A stretch of 64,000 bases of DNA, taken from assembly GCF_004798865.1 (NCBI RefSeq), contig NW_025336236.1, positions 1,095,365 through 1,159,364 on the forward strand, given 5' to 3'. The stretch is from Varanus komodoensis (lineage: Eukaryota > Chordata > Lepidosauria > Squamata > Varanidae). The notes under the pieces are model-generated. The model was given only the letters and a program-made list of their open reading frames with translations. It did not search any database and was not told where the DNA came from. Below, in pieces: positions 46,249-59,200 of the stretch. Position numbers and translations under genes: made by a program. Numbering within the stretch: the first letter of the stretch is position 1; each line of letters starts with the position of its first letter.

Positions 46249-49200
46249 CTGCATAAAAGAAGACAACAAGGGCAATTTTACTGTGAAAAGTCATTGATGT
46301 TATCCCTAGTTTTCTCACCAGGTCTGTCCCTTTCTATTATCATTTCAAACATCATTGTTACTTAAAGAAATGTTGCACAAATGAGATGAAATGGCAGAAG
46401 AATTTTTTAAATGGCCCACAATATGTATCATCATTAGTGTGCATAGGTTCATATGGCATGACAACTCATGTTGGTTTGTGTTGTCTGTAGCTGGTGCTCT
46501 GTGTGTGTGTGTGTGTGAAGGAGGGAGGGAACAAGCCATGCCAAGAGTCCATGGCTTGTGTGTGTCCACACTGTACTGTCATGTCATCTGAACACAGGAG
46601 ACTGATTTTATTGTGGATTGTTTCAATTGGCTACAGATCCATTGGCAAGAGTGGCAAAGAGCCACAGTTGCTGAAGTGACACTTATGCATAACCCCAGGC
46701 TGGCATATATGCCATGGCCTTTTCCTCCTTCCTTCCAGCTCTATATCCCAGAGGACGCTGCAGCAAAATCTACCTTGTTTCTTCCTCCCCAGTCCATAAT
46801 CCTTTCTATTCCCCAACTTTTAATTTTTTGGTACCTCAAAAATGAGCAGTTAGGGTCAAAAAGTTTTTGGATTTGTCTTTTGCCAGGTACATATTTATGG
46901 CTGGATGGTCATGTTGTATGCCAAAGGGGAGTAAGATAGTGCAGGAAGTAACATACAGGGGAAATGATGAGGCAGAGTTGCCTATAGGTTAATTTGTCCC
47001 CTGGGACTGGGGGAGAAAAACCGTTTAAGATAGGAGGGACCAGGTTGAACAATTCAGAAGCATCAAAATGGCAGGGAGGGGCCAGGCAAAGTGAATGGAG
47101 GCAAAATTGGAGCAGATTTCAGGACAGGAAAGTAAAAGGAAGTGACATTTGCAGACCTGCAGTAACATTCCATTTACTTTTTAGCCATTATATCTGCATA
47201 ATTTTCCTTTCCATTTAGTTACTGGTCCAAAAATTGCACAAATATTGACTAGTTTTTTTTTAACTTAATGTTGGACCCAATTCCAGCAGTAATTAGCCTT
47301 TGCTCACAGGAACCCTTTCACTCTGTTACATGCAGACAATCTTAAGGATTAAAAACAACCAAAACTGCCAGGGAGCTCCGATAGCCAAAGCAGCAAGTGT
47401 TCCATTCAATAAGCTGGGCAGCAACACTTGCATATTTGAGGCAGCAAAATATTTTTAATAAAATTTGGAGAATAAAAAGGGATAGTCGTGGCAGCAGTGA
47501 GAGTAAGACAAGTTAGATTTTGCTGCAGAATCCCTTGGGATATGTGCCAGAGCCAGATGGCAGAAGAAAAAGGAAGAATAAGCCATGGCAAGGCTTATTG
47601 TTTGTTGGGAATACTATGAATTGTTCCACAAACGACCCATCATGACTTAGTTGCAAGGTGTTGGAGTGTAATCTGCCCAGTCTCTGTCCCCATTAAAGGT
47701 TTTCACAAGTGCACAATATACAGGGTCTCCCACAAAAATTGACATCATTTCGTAGTCTAATAACATAGCCAATTCTCGCTCAAATGATCTCAAATTTTAA
47801 CAAAATGGGTAAAAACTAATGTTAGTTATGCAATGTTATGCAATACATGCTACAGCATGTTCGGCAGGAGGTGGACTACCAACTTGACATGTGTTGTGTC
47901 ACAGGTGGTGCGCATATTGAACATTTGTGAAACTTTGTGAAATTGGTTATAAAATCTACATCCCTTTGAATTTCTTGTTGGAATTTTGATAAATAAATCT
48001 GTTATTGTTCAAATGAAGCTTATTTAATTTTGTTTGCCTAGGAAATGGAGTTACTCAGATATTCATATTTCAAATAATGTCAATTTTTTTGGGACACCTT
48101 GTATAACCACACCCACTCCAAATGGGCAGTTGTATGATAAGGCCATACCATAGATGGTCCCTTTGACGGCCCTTTTAGGTGGAAAAGCAGAACATACATT
48201 TTGGTTGAAATGTATAAAATATTGTCTCAGAGGTGGTCTCCTGTAATATTCATGATATCTATTGCAGATAGTCAGCATGACAGCTATTTTTAGGGGTGTA
48301 AAGGTCTTAAGCCTCGCATACATAGTGTAGCAGAACCACCCTGCTCTGGAGGCAGTACATACAAGACACCTATTGCTTGTGCTGCGGATAAGGCTAGGTT
48401 AGGGCTCCCCATGTTAATTTTCCCAGGGACTACTGAAGGAAAATTTTAGCTGAGTTTGAATGTTAACATTGTTTCAACTCTAAAAATAAATGTAAAATAA
48501 AGTGTATTGAAACATTAAAATGTACATACTTCTATTTTTTGTGATTTTTCCTTTCTGTCACTACCATATTTTTGTTGAAGTTCTTTTAAATCGGTGACTA
48601 ATTGAACTGCATTCTCAAGAGCAGATATTTTTCCTTTTAGTTCTTCATATTCTTTCTCCAGTTTCTTCAGCTGTGGTTCAGTTCTACAAAACAAGAGGGT
48701 TACCATTATGTTTTGATAAAGGTTTTTTTTTGTGGGGTGGGGGAGTCACAAGTGCTGTGTAGTGGTTCTATAGAAGATTGCTTAAAGCTGTGTTCTAGTT
48801 TGCATAATCACATGATAGTTAATAAACCACCATGCTTAGTTTATGTGATTTGAATTTTTGTTCATCATCCAGACAGCTTTAGCTACTGGACATTACAGGG
48901 GTGTAAAAAATAATGATCAAACTATGCAAAGCACTAGAGGAAAGGCAGGAAACGTTTTTATTTATTCCCCCTGTACAGACAGCTGAAAAAATGTTTGGAT
49001 TAGACATTTTAAACTCCTTCAGCTAGACACTATGTGCCCTTAAGTTGCTTATGAGGTTCCCTGAATCCCGCTTCACTGCCAGGGGAACTTTTCCTCAAAC
49101 TCTAGAAACAGCTGCCATAGGATCTATGAGTATAAGAAAGTAAGTCTGGAGTCTGAGAAGAAACACATTTATGTGGGAATGAAGTTTCTCATGACAGCAT

Positions 49201-52200
49201 GAGCAGTGAGGGAATGTATGGGCCTCAGCAAGCTGGTGGTAGCCTTATCTAGCTCACAAAAGGAGGGTTAGATATTTTTGCCTACACAAAATTGGGGGTG
49301 GCCAATTATCTGAGCTCCTGTCAAGGTGAGTGGAGTGGAATTTGAAGAAATCTCTTGAAGTGAATGTCAGGATGCAATAAAATATATCGCAACTGATTAT
49401 AATGATCCATAAAGATGAACATACCACATGGCATAAGAAGATACTTGAGTAATACAGGAAGTTTCCTCCAACTGAGATTTAATTAAACCTAAAACTTATT
49501 CCCAGGTTGTTTTATTTAGCATGTTACCAATTAAAGCTTACCTTATCAGTTCTTCCTTAACTTCTATTAAACGTTGCCTTTTCTTATTTGTTGCTCTGAT
49601 CATCTGCAATGCCAGTAAAAGTGTAGTTTAAAACAAAAACAAAATCTCATTGTCTTACTAGTTGTACTCCTAAACCTGCTGCACTCTAAACAATAAAATG
49701 GACAGACTTAATATTACACTTTTTAATAGATTTTCCACTTCTATCAAAGCTTATAGTCATATGAGGAAGCAAGAAATATTTGGAACTCCAAAATTGTTAA
49801 TGCTGTAGTCTGGGAAGACGCTCCATTGAATTCAGTGTGGCTTCCTTCTGAATTGACATGCACAGGATGGCACTTTAAAATAGTTTTCCTGCATCATATT
49901 CATGTTCAGCTGCAGGTAAACTTTTTTTTACTGTGGTTATCTTCTAGTTATCCTAACAAAGCTGGAATTTATCTGGGTAACAATATTTGGTACAATCCAA
50001 TGTGGCTACTCATAACCTTGCAAACTAAGAAAAGGCAACCATTAGAGGGTGGGAGGAGGGTGGGGGCATGGGTTACTTCCTTACTTCTCGCACCCTGTAA
50101 AAAAACAAAGATGATTCTTGGCTATTTATGTCTTCTACCCCAGCTTGTGAGAAGGAGGGGCTGAGGCACTACCAGGATACATCATATCCTGGCAGAGGCT
50201 TATTCCTTCCCTCCCCTGGAACACCCCCTCCCAAGGCCAGATCTGAAGTCACACTTGTGATCTGCGGTCAAGACCAGCACAGAAAGAACCATGTTAGCTT
50301 TGTTGGCATGGGGAAGGGGCTTTGAGGGCAGGGAGAGGGGACTTCACAATCAGAATCCCAAGTCCAACCTTAAAATGCATTTCTAAGACCAGAACTGGGA
50401 CTTTGATCTATCCCATGGCTGTCTAAATAGTGCATAGTAACTACAGCCATTATGCATTTATTTATATTTGTATCCCACCTTTACAAATAAACTAAAAGTA
50501 GACATAAAATATTAACTCTTCATTACTTTAAAAGTAATGAAGCTGCAAACTCAGAGCATAAATAAAACCCCAATATTCATTAAATATATTTTTTAAAAAA
50601 ATCAAAATTCTTCCTAATAAGGCAAGGTCACACTTTGGCAGAAAACCATTAGGTAAGACCAGGTGGATCTTTTTGTGTAGGCAATTCTACAGTGTTTGGG
50701 TACAGACACCAAAAAAGTCCCTTCTCTCATCTCAGTGAACTATAATTTTAGGAAATGGAAGATGATCTCTGCTGATCTCTGTTGGATAGGTTCATTTTGG
50801 AAAAGGTAATCCTTCAATTACCAAGACTAAACTGTAAAAAGCAGTGGGCAACTTGTGGCTCCCCAGATTTGATCTATAATTCTCAACAACTCCAAAATGT
50901 TTACCTTTGTGTTCTTCAGTTTTGTCTTTTTTAATTCCTCAGCATTTGTAGCCTAATAATAATAATACACAAATTAGTCATATTGTAGAATCTCTTGATT
51001 TCATACAACAATTAAAAAAAGAATACAGTTTTTAAATGTCACTGTGAGGGCCAGCATTGACATAATTCACATTTTTATGGTTGTCAAGGTCCCAAGAAAA
51101 GGCTAGTCAACTATAGTTAAGCTTACACTTCTTTTAAAGTTATTTTTTCCAGGTGAATGGCTTCCCCTTTCTAGGCGTTTCTTTCACAACTGTGGGATCA
51201 ATTTCACTAAGTGGAATACTGGAGATAGCTGCCTGTAATGAGCAGGAGAGGCAGCCCATAATAAGCTGCCCACCCATAATAAAGACATCCGATACTACAA
51301 TACTGCAACTCTTTCCTTGACTCACAACCCAGCATCTCCTCCTACTGGGACCTTTCCAAGGTTGCAGCTGCACTAACTGGCACCTGGCCAAGTAGAATGC
51401 AGCCCTGGTGAGTCTATATACAGGTGTGTAGCCTTGGAGTCTCAAGCTGAGATCTCAAATGCTTACACACTATCTAGACTCCTCAGTCCATCACTGAGAT
51501 TCAAATAGGTAAGTAGGGTGGTGAATCAGCATACATTTACATAATTTGTGGAAAGTTACTCAGTTTTTATCATTCTCTCCCTATTTCAGGGAAGGAATAA
51601 ATCTTAAAATGTAGTATTTATTTCCTGTCAAGAATCTAAAAGTATCAATGCTCATGAAATCCTCAGGAAATAGGATTCAGTTTCATTTACTGAAAAGCTT
51701 CATATAGCATCTTTCAGCAATGCTCCCAGAGCAGTTTTTCATTAACTTGTCAACTGAGGATAAACAAGTGTCCTCACAAAACGTTCAATCGTTACACAGA
51801 TGTATCTTTCATGTATAACTATTATTTTAATTTTGTAGTAACCAATCTAAAGTTTTCTGTAAACCTCAGGACTTCCCAAGTCTGCCAAGGCCTGCATCTT
51901 GTGTGTGGATAGGGACTGGCATTCAGAGAACAGAGAGTGCAATTAGTATATACTTGTACTTAACAGTATTGGTGAGTTGATTTCTGAACCCAGTATAAAA
52001 GCTATCAATAGCTTTCCTACAGATCTTTGGTTGTACTCCATGTCTGAAAAAAGGAAGAATATATACACATTGAACAAATCTCTCTGCTTAAACAAGTGTG
52101 ATTTTCATTAGAAGATAAAAATTCTAGGTACTAGAATTCTAAATCCTTTGGATGGACAAAAATACCAGATAGTGTTTCCAACAATTTAAATTTCTTCTGA

Positions 52201-53148
52201 AAAAATATATCAATAGTTGTAACTTCTAATGGTGAAAAGTAGTGTCATTCAACTATCATTTAAAGCATGTATTATTGCTGTTAATCAGCTGAATTCCTAC
52301 TATAAGCCTATTATCACACAGCTGTTTGAAATGGTAATTTACTTAGTTCTGTTCTCATACCAAGTTAGATTTAAATGTAATGCCTTCCTTCAGCTTCGAC
52401 TGATTAATCAGCTGCGCCCCTACCTGGAGTACGACTGCCTGGCGACGGTGACACACGCGCTGGTGACTTCCCGCCTAGACTTCTGTAACGCGCTTTACGT
52501 GGGGCTTCCCCTGAAGACAGTCCGAACACTTCAATTGGTGCAAAACAGAGCTGCCAGGTTGCTGACGGGGATGGGGCGTTATGCTCACATGACTCCAGTC
52601 CTCCGTCAGCTTCACTGGCTTCCCATTGAAGTCCGGGCCCAATTCAAGGTGTTGGTGATGACCTATAAAGCCCTAAACGGCTTGAGTCCTGGCTACCTGA
52701 ACGAGCGCTTACATCCGTATATGCCTGACCGCCCTTTGAGATCTGCGGGAGAGTCCCTTCTCCGGGAACCCTCCATGAAAGAAATTAGGAGAGTAAGTAC
52801 CCGGAGGAGGGCTTTCTCTGCGGTGGCGCCCAACCTATGGAATTCACTCCCCAGAGAGGTCCGCCTGGCACTGTCGTTGCTGGTTTTTCGGCGCCAGGTA
52901 AAGACCTTTTTATTTAAACATCATTTCAATTGTTAAAACATATGATCTGGCCAGGGCAACTTCTTCTTCCTTCTCTTTCTCCTCCTATATTTTTATTTTA
53001 TACTGATAATTTTAATTTTATATTTGTAAATCAATGTATTTTTTGTATTTTTGTATTTAATGGTAATTTATTATGTACTATTGTATTTCAATGTATTTTA
53101 TCATGTTGTAAGCCGCCCCGAGGTTTCGGCAAGGGGCGGCATAGAAAT

Positions 53149-53202
<54 letters not shown>

Positions 53203-56200
53203 GTGGGGTTTAGGAGATAATTTTTAGCTAAACACTGTTGGTTATCTTTTCATATAATGTCTTCCTGCTGGCTTTAAATAACATACCAGATACCATGTAA
53301 TAGTCTACAAAAGTTAGCTATTTGTAAACCTTTACAAACACTTTCTTGTGCTGATGTAGTAAAATATCTAAACACAGCTGCAATGAGAGATAAAAAGCAA
53401 TAATAAATTACATCTTAGGTTGTCTATCACAACACAGTTTTCAGCTTACTTGTATTTTGCTGTTATTTTCTCAAACTCATCCAGAATAACATCCAGTTCT
53501 GTGACATGGCTGGCAACTTTTTTCCGCCCTTTAGGGTCCCAAACTTTTATCAAATTTGGATCATCATCTGAATCTAAATAAAATTGCAAATAGTGTTTGA
53601 AGCAGACTTTGGTATTACAGTTTCCATCCCTTCCACCTCCCAAGATGTCTAAAAATTATTCCCAGTTATAAACAAGGAGTTTTAAAAGATAAACGGCATA
53701 TATTACAGCATATCATTTTTATGTGCTGTGAAGCTGAAAAAGTATCATCTGTCATCATATAGTGCTCACTCTTCTAGCTTTATCATCACAGAGATTAAGT
53801 GCTAAGAAAAGTTCAGCATCAACCTCAAAAGAAGTAATACATGGTCTTTTCCTTACCTAGGTAGTCTGTCTCCATCTCTGGTGAAGATCCCATCTGCTTC
53901 ACAAAGGCTTTAGCTCTCTTTCTAGGCAACTGTTAGGATAGGAGGCAGACATATTTAAATATATGGAAATTGGAATTTTAATCACATTTGGCAGGAACTA
54001 ATCTGCACCATTTAAAGCTGGCTCTCTAATAATATTGTTATTACACTATTTATTATTATTACACTGTACTTATTTGCCACATTCGTACAGGAAGTACCAA
54101 GAATACCATGTCAGAGGCACTATCTGCTTATTTGCAACAGCACCCCACAAACTTGAATGCATCTGTTCCACCAGTGAAAAGTACAATGAAAATAACTAAA
54201 TTAGGGTTTGTTCTCTTTTCTTGACTCCACATGTCTGAGTAGTCTAATGAATAAAACAGACATTTTCCCCAAAACCAACCAACCAACCAACCAGGTAAGT
54301 GGCTGAGTCCTTCATTTGCAAAGTACATCTGGGGCATACTGATCATTTCTAACCTTATCAGTATGCAAATACTTCATAAGATCTATGACTCTATCCAATA
54401 TAGTGCTTTCTAGAAAGTTTATCCTTTATGACAATGCAGATGATGGTTTACCACACTAGGTGTACATTCTGTTGATTTCTAAATGTTAATAATCAAGAGA
54501 TTTTTCTTACATTAAAGAGAAAGGGAATGCAATGCAATCCCTTTATTTTACATGCATCCTTACATGCAAGTAGCACTGCATCCTTTCAGCAAGTACAAAT
54601 AGGTAAACCACAAAATATAAGTATGTTATATGGACAATAAATACACTTGTACTACATAAATTCACATGATGAGCAGTCCTGTTACATTTCTGTACAATGT
54701 TACAGAAACCTCAAATTTATGGCCATTTATGTTTACAGTAACCACAATTGGACCTGTTCAAACTTCAACCCCTCTCCCCATAAAAAGGGGAAATATTCAT
54801 AAAATAATAAGTACCATATTTTCTTTCACAGGTTCCTCTTCAGAATCTTCTAATTCCATTCTTGATTTCAAGGCAGGCTGATTTTTGCTAGGAAAATTCC
54901 AAATAATACAATGTATGTTGGAATGCAGTTTTCAACATTAAAATATAAATAACTCTTTACCTTTCCCAAGGCTCTATTTGCTAAGGAATTTCAATACTGT
55001 CACGAAAGAGTTGTGTGCCATTGCCAGGAAGGTGTTCAGACAAACAAGGAGTTGGCATTACAATACAGTAATGACCAACTGAACATATGAACCAAAGGGT
55101 GAGTGCACATGTACGGCAAAAAAGGAAAATGTGGATGAGAAATGCAAATGACTGCATGACTAAAGCTGCAATTTCATGCACACTTCAGTGAGACTTATTT
55201 CTGAGTTTATTGGCATAAGACTGCTCTGTAATGGTTAAAGGAACATACACTGCACGGATACAGTTTCCACTAATAGGCACTGAAGCTTGATTTAGTTGTA
55301 CAGCTTACAAAAACTGAATAAATGCATCTCCTGGCAAAACTGGCCAAAACTACTGTGAGTATTGCAAGACCCAAACATTCACTCTTAATAACTCAGGGAA
55401 AGTACAAAAATCTAAACCAAAATTATTAAATATTTTAACCCTTTAGCTATATAAAGGTTTGGTTGCACTGAATTATCCTGTAATTTAAGAATATTCCTGC
55501 AGTCATTCTCTAAGATTGATTTTGCTATTCCTCAAGTAAGAGACATCTCAAAGAAATTATGTTGGATTGCAGAGATATGTGTAGAAAACAGAGGAGGATG
55601 GGCATCATTACTCACTTATCTGCATTCTTCGCTTGTGCTTTGGCAATAAATGTTTTCCAAATACTATTGTCAGAAAGTGACACTTATTTGCATAAAGGAG
55701 TACCAGAGTATTAAGATGTAGTTCTATACTGTCATTAAATGGATGACCTGGATTAGCATGGCTAGCATATTATATAACTAGCTAAAGTTGTGTGAGTGAA
55801 TGCAGTGTTCATGAGTGAGTGGAGAATGATTACACAGAAAGTATTTGAAAGATAAATATGTCCTCAAATCTATTTCAGAGATACCTTTCCAGTGTATTTT
55901 TTTTTGCTGGCTCTGATTCACATGAATGACTGGTTGTCCCATCAGGCTCTGAACATGGATCTTTGTCCACTTCCTCTTCCTCATAAGAAGACACAGCAGT
56001 GCTATGTAAAGGATGATCTAAACAAAGCAGAAAAATCTAGTAACAATGACCAGTACTATTTTGTTTGCAATACTGCTGTTACTGCTTTCCCACAGCTAAG
56101 AGTAAAAAAAAAAAAAAAAAAAGTAACCACAGGAGAAGTCTGGATATTTCACCAGTACTGTTTCTTCCAAATAATCCTTTAATTTCCCTTTCTCACAAGT

Positions 56201-59200
56201 GCTTACGTCAAAAAAAAGGGTTCAGTTTTTAAAACCTATCCGCCAAATTTGAGCATTTTTGAGGGGGCAATGAAATACGCATGCATAAGCGCTCGTGAAA
56301 AGGGATGGAATGCAGTTTTCCCCTTTCTGGAGTACCTAGACGCTTGAGGAAAAGATGAAGGGCACCAAGAGCTGTGAGGGCAGTACTTAAGACTAGGGGA
56401 TCACACTGTTAAGTGGGAGATGTACTCTCTATCCTCTCCCAGGTAAAAACCTGTTTAAAGTTTTACTATTCAATTGACAGCTGTCAAGGTTATGCTAATT
56501 AACCTATATGCAGCCTTGCTTTGTCAATATCCATGGATATTACCTATTGCATTTGAATTTCAGATGCTTGCCAGGACACTGGCCAAGCAAGATTCTAGAT
56601 TTCAGGAAAATCTAAGCACACAACTGTGCAAGTCTGGATTTTTTTAAATTTTTTTAAAAATACTTCTATAGCTCCTATTGTGCACATTTCTGCTACCTAA
56701 ATTGGTTTATTTCTTTTTAAAAGAGCAACCATCACTGCTGCTGGTACAGGGTTCCAGAAAAACAACAAACAGCAAATGAAAACAGGGTTAAGAGGAGAGC
56801 AGAGAGAAAATGAGCTAAAACGCTTAGTCACAATTCTAGGGACTAACACCCATTGACAACCCTAGTAAGCACTATATCCAATCAAATTCAAAGATGTGAG
56901 TGTCACCACTAACCAAACAAATCATCAGGCTCCTCTGATTGCCCAGTTTCAGGAATTTTCAAAATATAGGATACATCCGGCTCCTGCAAGAGAAGCAATT
57001 TAGCATGAAGGTGAAAGTCGACTTTGTTCTAAAGAGTGAGGGGAAGTAAAGTAAAATCCAATGGCAGAGATATATACCAGTATAAAATACAAAAAAACTG
57101 AAATACTGGTTTAGAATAAGGAAAATGCAGCAAAAACCCGTATGTGTGATGCACAGAGACAATGATGAAGGAATTACTTTAATAAAACACACCTCATAAT
57201 TTAAAAATCTGCATGAGGCAAATAAAGGGAATATATAATTAAGAGTATGCATTCATGGGTGTACACATGTATGCAGGCAGGCTTACTCCACCATGGAAGG
57301 CTCTGGCTGCAAAAGGGGCACTATCTAGAAAATGATCTTTCTACATACAATATGCACAGTGGGAATTAATGTATCCATGTGATATGACATTTACAATTTA
57401 ACTATAGAAGTCCTTAGCAACTGACTATAAACATGAAAAGAGGGCCCAAAGAACACAGTCCAAGAAGAAATAGGACAAAACATTACTAAGCAAGAATTGC
57501 ATGAGATGGTGCTGAAATACTAAATATGACTGGAGTCTCTGAACATGCCAAACTGGAATTCATCTATTCTTCCTCTAAACTTAGTACATGGATTTGCTGA
57601 AATCACTACACTGAGAGTAAATAAACTGGGGTAGTCAACAGAGAAGTGAGCAGGCAAGAACAATCAAGCACAATTATAGCTCCAATACTGTTGATTTAAA
57701 AATTTTGAAAAATGTTTTAGTCCAATGACCCAGAATGATGCGCTTCTTTCATCATCAAAACCCTGCCCAAAACTGACCAGAAAAAATTTGGGATTCACTT
57801 CCACCAAAGACTGGCCATAGCCCTTTGCTCAAGTTCTCAAGTTCAAATCACCCACTATGATCTGTTGCAGATGGAGCCTTGTGGGAAATTGAGCGGTATT
57901 GCATGGCATCCTTTGGAAAAAAATTATTATAGTGTAGATTTATGTACCATTGCATTACACTTGTAACCAATAAAATTCGACCTATATTTTTTCTTTTTTT
58001 GTTCTTTGGATTTCTGCTCCCAAGTCCTTGATATGTTTAACACCAGAAAATCAATATACTTACCAGTGTTATTGCTTACATATTTGAATGTGCATGTGTG
58101 TGCTTACAAATATGTAATAGGCTTGAATCGCACGTGAACACAACTGCAAAGAAATAAAATTATCTGCACTGACAACCAATTCTTCCGGGGGGTGGGACGG
58201 GGGCCGGACACTTCTGGCTCTGTGCTAGGAGTGTGTCACCTAAATATCTGTGTCAGTGTCAATATAGGTGTCACTGTCACCTAACTCCCAGTGTCAACTC
58301 AGATATAGATTGGTTCAAGGCTCTGTATTACATATGACTGATAAATACCTCATTTGCTTCTTGAAAAAGAAAAGAAATGTGCCACTTACTCGAAGGTTCT
58401 TTCTGGAATCTCCTCTTGCTTTTCTCTTTGGCATCACCTTAACACTGAAATAGGTAAAAGTGGGACATTACCTGACAGTGATAACCCTTCTTTTTAGATT
58501 CATGTACCTTAGAGCAGGAACAGTAACAGATCTTTATTACAGTGGTACACCTTCATCTAAGGAACACTGTCTTATAAAGAGCAGCATACCAGAGGTCCTT
58601 AAAATTCCTAGGCATTTCATGCATTGAATGAACTGAACAATGTTTCTGCAAGCTTATGCCAGAATAAAATCTTCAAGGTAGAACAAAATTTGGGGGTTTT
58701 TTTGCTGCAACACGCTCACACAGCTACTTCTCTGTAAAACGTCCTAAACAGTCTTTCATTCAAGTACTTAGCAAGCAAAGTATATTGTGCTTTCAGAACA
58801 TCCCTGGGGACATCAGTGGGTAAGTGCAAAACTGCTATTTCTAACTGCACAAACTGTTAAATAATATGCTTAGAGAGCTGTTTGGGCTAATGATGCAGAA
58901 TATAAGTTTAATAATAAATACTAATAAAATCCCCATACTCACATACACAGGCCTTCATTGTGTTGGTGTTGTATAGAGATACATGAGTATCTTTTAGCTG
59001 TATACAATCTAGAGTGTGATTGTGTTGATATTTGAAATGTCATCATAGTAATATTTAGAAACTTACCTCTATTCTTTCCTAGGATTCTATGTCCCTCCTA
59101 TCCTTTGATCTACATTCCATGTCATTAGAGAAGGAATGACACACATATAGTGGGCATAACCTGCATAGCAGTAATCATCCTGTCCCTTACATCCAGCTTG

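Noticed and set aside
52229-52936. 235-codon open frame as a host gene
   Set aside because: Encodes the C-terminal part of a LINE reverse transcriptase, with the LINE 3' end directly after it.
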